Assembly (NCBI GenBank): GCA_030633185.1
Contig: DAOVTG010000020.1
Coordinates: 1 to 18,915 of the forward strand
DNA from: Deltaproteobacteria bacterium
GTDB taxonomy: Bacteria > Desulfobacterota > Anaeroferrophillalia > Anaeroferrophillales > Tharpellaceae
DNA: 18,915 nucleotides
Reading direction: 5' to 3'
Both the position numbers and the translations under genes were made by a program. The number at the start of each line of letters is the position of its first letter. Positions within the stretch are counted from its first letter, which is position 1. The notes beneath the pieces were generated by a model, which was not told where the DNA came from, searched no databases, and saw nothing but the letters and a program-made list of their open reading frames with translations. Of this stretch, positions 14,446-18,915 are shown in pieces.

Positions 14446-15828
14446 ATGTCTGCAAAGGTTCAATATCTATATTGTAAACCTGATGGTTATTATTATTCCA
14501 GACGTAGAATCCCATCAGACCTAATCTGTTTTTTCCCACCTAATTTTATTCAAATCAGAAAATCACTCAGAACTAAAAACCTGAAAACAGCTAAAGAGCA
14601 TGCTAAAATATGGTCTTATAGAACTGAAAAACTGTTTACTCTGATAAGATCAGGGATGTTAACAGACGAACAGCTCAAACAGTTGATAGCCAAAGATTTA
14701 TTTAATAAACAAGAGCAAGTCACATTTGTTGAACATGACAGCAATGCTAACCCAACACCTAAACAACAACAATGTGATGATAAAGAAGAACTGTTTTCAA
14801 CTGTCGTTGAAGGCTATATCAAAGAGAAACAACTTGCAGAGAGCTGGACAATTAAGACTAAAGATGAAAATCAAGCTAGCTTTGATCTTTTTACTCTTGT
14901 GATAGGTGATAGGCCAATTAAAACATTCAACAGACAGGACTTTATGAAATTCAGGAATACACTGTCTAAACTCCCACCTAACATGAACAAAAGTAAACTC
15001 TATAAAGGCAAATCAATTGATGAAGTGTTAGCCATGAAACCTGAAGATACTTTGTCAAAAAGGACGATTAATAAACGCTTGACCCATGTCAGTTCAGTAT
15101 TTGGCTGGTCTTTGTTAAATCAATACATCAACGCTAATTATGCTAGTGAACTATTGCTACCAATAACAGCCACCGCTCAAGATGATAAAAAGGTTTTCAG
15201 TAAAGAAGACTTGCAAAAGGTGATTAACCATTTACCATGCGACCAAAGGAAACCAGAAAGGTTTTGAATACCGCTAATCGCCATGTTGTCAGGAGCAAGA
15301 CTAACAGAAATCTGTCAACTATACACTGATGATATTAAGCTTATAGACGATATCTATTGTTTTGACTTTAACGACGACGGAGACAAAAAACTTAAAAATT
15401 CACCAAGTAAAAGGCAAGTAGTAGTTCACCCTTTGTTAATTGAATTAGGACTAATTAAACATCTTGAACAGTGCCAAAACAGAGGTGATAAACGGTTATG
15501 GATGGGGATTAAAAGAGGTCGTGACGGTTACGGAACTTACTTTAGTAGAATCTACAAAACATTTAACAATGAATTTATCACTAAAGACCCAAAGAAAACG
15601 TTTCACTCATTCAGACATACTGCCATTAACGACATGAAACAAGCGGAGGTTAACGATACTTTAATATCTGAGATAGCTGGTCACAAGGTTGAAGGTATGG
15701 CAATGGGCCGCTATGGGAAAAAGTATAAGCCTGAAACACAACTTGAAGCTCTAAAGGTACTTGGTCATGGATTAGTTTTAACAACACTCAAGGAGAAAGT
15801 CTTGCCAGCATTGAGATTCAGTTCTTAA
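14446..15828 (+). pseudogene. Tyrosine recombinase (phage/island integrase) interrupted by an in-frame TGA
   Basis: The frame runs for 273 codons, meets TGA at 15265-15267, then continues in the same frame for 186 more. Read through, it gives a normal 460-residue integrase. The N-terminal part has the DNA-binding arm region (YYYSRRRIPSDL, then RKSLRTKNLKTAKEHA). The catalytic residues lie after the stop: Arg285 in LSGARLTEI, His387 and Arg390 in FHSFRHTAIND, His413 in IAGHKVEG, and Tyr423 in GRYGKKY. The interrupted motif reads PERF-stop-IPLIAMLSGARL, where relatives usually have Trp, so TGG to TGA is the likely change. It is probably an inactivated integrase, unless it is a sequencing error or is suppressed. 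Confidence 0.85.
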
Positions 15829-15989
15829 CGGTTACTCCTCCAGTTAAATCCCACGATATGGCATTTTGGAATGCAGTTGGCTGCTTAAATCCGCCAAATA
15901 ATCTTGCGTTCTGGTTGGTTTAGCCAGTGAGATTCTGTTCCTCGGTTTTCCTGTGTAAAAATAAAATTGTTGCAGACCAAAGAATTTCC

Positions 15990-16024
15990 TTGCATATAGC
16001 ATATTCTTTATGTTATACACTAAG
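15990..16024 (+). promoter_or_regulatory. Operator/promoter copy 1, ahead of the MerR-like gene
   Basis: AGCATA at 15998-16003, five bases, then TATGTT at 16009-16014 form a near-palindrome that overlaps a possible promoter (TTGCAT at 15990, TTATAC at 16013, 17-base spacing). The 16-base block TATGTTATACACTAAG ends two bases before the start codon and recurs at 16678 with two differences. Confidence 0.5.
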
Positions 16025-16026
16025 CC

Positions 16027-16638
16027 ATGAGTAGTTGTAAAGAAAAATTATTTCAATCAGGTGAGATTTGTCGTGTATTGAAGTTGCCCAAGCAGCGGTT
16101 TGAATACATATGTAACAAGCTTCCTTTAGTCCCCATGATCCAAGCTGAAGGAACTGGAACTGCTAATAAGTATGATTTTTCTGCAGTTTATTCCTGTTTG
16201 GTTGGTGATACCCTGTCCAAGTGGGGGTATCCTTTTAGGTTCATCTCTACAGAATTGGATTTGTTGAAACAGAGAGAATCTGCTTTGTTTGAGTATTGTG
16301 AAGAAGTTCAAGTTTTTAATAGAAACAGTCAAGTTATTTGGCAAGTGACATATCCCTTTTACAAGTCCAGCTCTGAAGTTGAAAAAGGTGAGATAGCGAA
16401 AATAAATTCCCCATTAGAAATGGACAAATTCCCACTCGTTGCAAAATGGCTAAGATTGATGCGTAATAATGTTCCTGTTACATCTAAGGAAGCTCTCCTT
16501 CAAAAGGAGATGCCCTTTCATGATGATAGTCCGAAAACTAAAATAGTTGGACTAGGTCAAGAAGAGGAGGATTTTAAATTCTTGGATTTTAAGTTGAACC
16601 TGAGTTTGTTGAAATATTGGTTGGTTTCTCAGTTGTGA
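16027..16638 (+). CDS. MerR-like helix-turn-helix protein of the island
   Basis: The 203-residue protein starts with FQSGEICRVLKLPKQRFEYI, a MerR-type winged-helix DNA-binding motif. It is followed by KYDFSAVYSCLVGDTLSKWGYPFRFI, the usual second half of such domains. The rest (about 80-203) is not recognised. It has no membrane segment. Its position behind the integrase and before an excisionase-like gene suggests a regulator of the island. A palindromic operator abuts its start and is repeated upstream of the next gene, consistent with autoregulation. The ribosome binding site is weak, which could also mean translation from a near-leaderless transcript. Confidence 0.7.
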   Translation: MSSCKEKLFQSGEICRVLKLPKQRFEYICNKLPLVPMIQAEGTGTANKYDFSAVYSCLVGDTLSKWGYPFRFISTELDLLKQRESALFEYCEEVQVFNRNSQVIWQVTYPFYKSSSEVEKGEIAKINSPLEMDKFPLVAKWLRLMRNNVPVTSKEALLQKEMPFHDDSPKTKIVGLGQEEEDFKFLDFKLNLSLLKYWLVSQL

Positions 16639-16666
16639 GAGAGAAAATGTTTTTTTAGGACTGTAA

Positions 16667-16693
16667 AGCATATAAACTATGCTATATACTAAG
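16667..16693 (+). promoter_or_regulatory. Operator/promoter copy 2, ahead of the excisionase-like gene
   Basis: AGCATA-TAAAC-TATGCT at 16667-16683 is a perfect 6-bp-arm palindrome. With the following TATACTAAG it matches copy 1 (TATGCTATATACTAAG against TATGTTATACACTAAG). TATACT at 16685-16690 would serve as -10. An AAGGAGG ribosome binding site follows at 16691-16697. Confidence 0.5.
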
Positions 16694-16701
16694 GAGGGAT
16701 T

Positions 16702-16893
16702 ATGAAGAATTGGTTGAGGGTTCCAGATGTAGCTGAAGCTTGTTCTGTTTGTGAACGGACAGTACGTAAATGGATTATAGAAGATGGCTTAAGAAACGCA
16801 AAGATAGCTGGTAGTGTTTTGATAAAAAATGATTGGCTTGAGGAATTTCTATTGAAACATGAACGAGACGAGCAGGTGTACAACCATGAGTAA
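16702..16893 (+). CDS. Small excisionase-like helix-turn-helix protein
   Basis: The 63-residue protein, WLRVPDVAEACSVCERTVRK followed by WIIEDGLRNAKIAGSVLIKN, fits the HTH_17/excisionase family: a helix-turn-helix, a short wing, and a final helix. Such proteins direct excision or repress island genes. A strong AAGGAGG site lies four bases upstream. Its last eight bases overlap the start of the primase-like gene, so the two are translated together. Whether it is a true Xis or a plain regulator cannot be told from sequence. Confidence 0.75.
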   Translation: MKNWLRVPDVAEACSVCERTVRKWIIEDGLRNAKIAGSVLIKNDWLEEFLLKHERDEQVYNHE

Positions 16894-17728
16894 TTATCAG
16901 GAAGCTTTGGACAATCTTCCACCTTCGGGTGGCAGTGGGTGCCATACAGCATTGTTAAAAGTTGCAAACCTCGGAGTAATTGGAAAATTACCACAGAGAA
17001 AAATTTTTAATGATTTACGAAAAAAGGTGGCTGGTAGTAGGACAGTTCCAGACTCAGAAATAAACGATGCGATTGACAAAGCGTTTTCTGACCATAGGTC
17101 TGGAGCTACTACATTAAAACAGAAAGTAACCTTTCAGCATCAGCCCATAGATAGAAAAGCGATAATGGGGGAATTATTTAAGATAGGAGAATCAGTTGGT
17201 GATGATTTTCCCCTTAGTGAACTTAATTGGAATGCAGACCATGATCATATAGTTCTGTTGGAAAGGCTTTATGATCCTGATGATCTGTTGTTTATTGGTG
17301 AACTAAAAGCAGCGGGAAAAATAGGTGAAAATATACGATCTGTAAAGGACTGGATCAAAGCATTTAAAAACGGTAAAAAACCAGGACCACACATAATCCC
17401 CAACCCTCTAACCGGAAAAGCTGCCAAAACAAAAACGAATAAGAAAACTTTTCGTGGAGATAATTGTATAGCCGATTTTCGTTATGCGGTAGTTGAATTT
17501 GATAACATTTCAATTGGAGACCAATTAAACTTTTGGGCTGCCGCCAAGCTCCCGTATGACGTTCTAATACACAGCGGAGGAAAGAGTATCCACGGGTGGG
17601 TAAGACTAGAGGGAATAAATACCCTTTCTGATTGGAACACATACATAAAGCAACAGCTATTTGCTGCTTACCTAGTACCTCTTGGGGCTGATCCAGCTTG
17701 CAATCAAAAGAGATTACTTGTAAACTAA
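16886..17728 (+). CDS. Primase-like replication protein, apparently truncated
   Basis: The 280-residue frame has an N-terminal region of unclear family (PPSGGSGCHTALLKVANLGV). Near the C-terminus it has AVVEFDN (203-207) and VLIHSGGKSIHGWVRLEG, with Ser/His at about 230-236. These resemble the acidic and SxH motifs of archaeo-eukaryotic primase domains carried by islands and plasmids. The protein stops soon after LVPLGADPAC, where relatives normally continue through an Arg-rich PG motif and often into a helicase. A hairpin spans the stop codon. The ATG at 16886 was chosen over 16859 because it has an AGG site and overlaps the preceding gene by eight bases. The primase identity is inferred from motifs alone. 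Confidence 0.65.
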   Translation: MSNYQEALDNLPPSGGSGCHTALLKVANLGVIGKLPQRKIFNDLRKKVAGSRTVPDSEINDAIDKAFSDHRSGATTLKQKVTFQHQPIDRKAIMGELFKIGESVGDDFPLSELNWNADHDHIVLLERLYDPDDLLFIGELKAAGKIGENIRSVKDWIKAFKNGKKPGPHIIPNPLTGKAAKTKTNKKTFRGDNCIADFRYAVVEFDNISIGDQLNFWAAAKLPYDVLIHSGGKSIHGWVRLEGINTLSDWNTYIKQQLFAAYLVPLGADPACNQKRLLVN

Positions 17729-17740
17729 AAGAAGTTTACA
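17719..17740. other. Hairpin across the primase-like stop codon
   Basis: TGTAAACT at 17719-17726 pairs with AGTTTACA at 17733-17740 over a 6-base loop. There is no T-tract. It may be a weak terminator or the edge of a rearrangement. Confidence 0.4.
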
Positions 17741-18039
17741 CTCTATGCGAGCAACCTACGCCATGAATACGCAAATTTCATCGTCGCATAACCACTTCAC
17801 AACCAAACGAATACCCAAGCATCTATCAGCGCTAAAATCGCTCCTACACGCCTATACAAAAAATAAATCTTCACTATAAACATGGATGATAAAGGTTGAT
17901 GTGCAAATCAACTTCCACAATAAAAATAATCACCTCATTTCAAAAATTGGCATTGTAATTTATCCGATATTATGTATATTCCGTTTTGTGATGGTACGTT
18001 TTTCAGCTTGTCAAATTATTATCTGTTACGGGGTGAGGG
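17741..18039. other. Non-coding island spacer
   Basis: No gene was seen on either strand. It holds a short palindrome GTTGAT-N6-ATCAAC at 17895-17912. TTGGCA near 17948 with TATGTA about 18 bases later is a weak promoter candidate for the next gene. Confidence 0.4.
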
Positions 18040-18915
18040 ATGGATAAAAAAAGAATAGAAACAATAGGCCAGTTCAAGCAAGGTTTTTCGCAAGAGTTAT
18101 TTGATAAAGCCAGCAAAGCATTTTTGAAAAAAAATATATTTATTCCATACAACATAAAGGACGATTGTCTGTATGTAATTGTGGCAGTTGATTCCAATCT
18201 ACATGAGATGGATAATTTAAAATTGGCTTACTTGTGTAGGTCAATTGCCGAAATTAAAGTTGACACAAAAGTTTTTGCTGAAATATTTGAACTTTGTTTT
18301 GGATCTCAGTATATGAGTGAATCCGAAAGAGAGAAAGTAGCAATAGAAAATGCAGAGACAGAGAAGGGAGTGCAAGAAAAAACAGAGCAAAATGAAACGA
18401 AAAGAGCTGAAACAGAAGAAATTGAACAAGAAAAGGTAGAAAGAAAAATTGCAAATAGGCCCAAAAAAATCAAACAAATGGTTATTTTGGCTGTGGTTAT
18501 TGCAGCTATATTTGTTACCACAGTAATTCTTCACTCTAATAACAGTCCGAAAATAAATTCTATATCGATATTATTGTTAGAATCATTGCGGAACGAGCAA
18601 TTAAGTATTAGCGAATCAATAAAACAGGCAAATGAAGAAGACAATAAGTTGTCAGGAGGTTTAATTAAGGTTCTGATTGGAGCTCGATTGGAATTACTTA
18701 AAATTAACTCTGCTCTCATTCAGCAGCGAATCAATGCTATTGAAAGTGGTGCAAAAATTAAAATCAAATTGTACGAAGCTAAGTCTGATCCAGACCGGGC
18801 ATTCAACCTAAAATCTGAAATGGATTCTATCCGGTCTGAAATCATCGCAAAAGAAGAGGAAATAAATAGGTATAGTGGTGGTCTTATAAAAGTCACATTA
18901 ATGAGCGCCGTTGCC
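18040..18915 (+). CDS. Membrane-anchored coiled-coil protein with duplicated SGGLIKV motif (cut by window edge)
   Basis: The frame is open from ATG 18040 to the window end (292 residues, no stop). A GGGGTGAGGG site lies immediately upstream. The N-terminal ~95 residues form a soluble domain I do not recognise (YVIVAVDSNLHEMDNLKLAY). A Glu/Lys/Thr-rich, probably helical linker follows (95-145). A single membrane segment lies at about 147-165 (MVILAVVIAAIFVTTVIL). The part beyond it contains two copies of SGGLIKV at 205-211 and 279-285, each after a charged helix, suggesting a duplicated unit. By charge the N-terminus is probably cytoplasmic. The function is unknown; the setting suggests an accessory island gene. 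Confidence 0.75.
   Translation, partial: MDKKRIETIGQFKQGFSQELFDKASKAFLKKNIFIPYNIKDDCLYVIVAVDSNLHEMDNLKLAYLCRSIAEIKVDTKVFAEIFELCFGSQYMSESEREKVAIENAETEKGVQEKTEQNETKRAETEEIEQEKVERKIANRPKKIKQMVILAVVIAAIFVTTVILHSNNSPKINSISILLLESLRNEQLSISESIKQANEEDNKLSGGLIKVLIGARLELLKINSALIQQRINAIESGAKIKIKLYEAKSDPDRAFNLKSEMDSIRSEIIAKEEEINRYSGGLIKVTLMSAVA

Noticed and set aside
14263..14463. 66-codon frame antisense to the ssrA end
   Set aside because: It lies opposite the tmRNA tRNA-like domain. Such frames are common artefacts over tRNA-like ends.
15265..15267. TGA read as Trp or selenocysteine in the integrase
   Set aside because: Other genes in the window use TGA as a normal stop (for example the ttpC-like and DUF3450 genes). 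No SECIS-like hairpin was noticed directly after it, so a nonsense mutation is simpler.
14345..18915. CRISPR array or integron attC cassettes in the island
   Set aside because: No regularly spaced direct repeats and no attC-like paired boxes were found; only single hairpins.

Overview
The window looks like a chromosomal segment of a Gram-negative anaerobe, probably of the Desulfobacterota (former Deltaproteobacteria). This assignment is inference. It rests on an lpxD gene (lipid A), a TonB2/TtpC-like energy-transduction operon, cobalamin nucleotide-loop genes, a relic resembling a multihaem hydroxylamine-oxidoreductase, and several families of small non-coding repeats between genes. No single gene fixes the taxon.

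Region 1 (1-3733, minus strand) is one operon read right to left: a DUF3450 periplasmic coiled-coil protein, a large MotA/TolQ/ExbB protein of TtpC type, a short ExbB, ExbD, and a TonB-like protein cut by the window edge. Together they would use the proton gradient to drive outer-membrane transport. A 179-bp palindromic element (1311-1489) sits inside the operon. A second one (3757-3926) sits upstream of it.

Region 2 (4065-6085) holds lpxD on the plus strand and then about 960 bp without an intact gene. That stretch contains a decayed hybrid of a Tat-signal N-terminus and a c-type cytochrome fragment (5319-5652).

Region 3 (6086-11167, plus strand) is a cobalamin lower-ligand cluster: cobU, cobS, a CobC-like phosphatase, an rlpA lipoprotein gene, a CobT of the TIGR00303 type, and an eight-helix membrane protein of unknown function. 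Members of a dispersed repeat family, whose ends read TGATG-N3-TCGTAAAAAGTC, lie at 5918, 6618, 8838-8990 and 11172.

Region 4 (11262-14344) holds a SprA-related protein with an HExxH motif, a TraB/PrgY-family membrane protein, smpB, and ssrA (tmRNA, tag ADNSDYALAA). smpB and ssrA form the trans-translation pair.

Region 5 (14345-18915, plus strand) is a horizontally acquired island integrated at the 3' end of ssrA. Base composition falls sharply at the tmRNA end (judged by eye). The island starts with a tyrosine recombinase broken by one in-frame TGA where Trp is expected. It continues with a MerR-like regulator, a small excisionase-like HTH protein and a truncated primase-like protein, and ends with an uncharacterised membrane-anchored protein running off the window. 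The two HTH genes share a near-identical palindromic operator/promoter directly upstream of their starts. No second attachment site was seen, so the island probably continues past the right edge.
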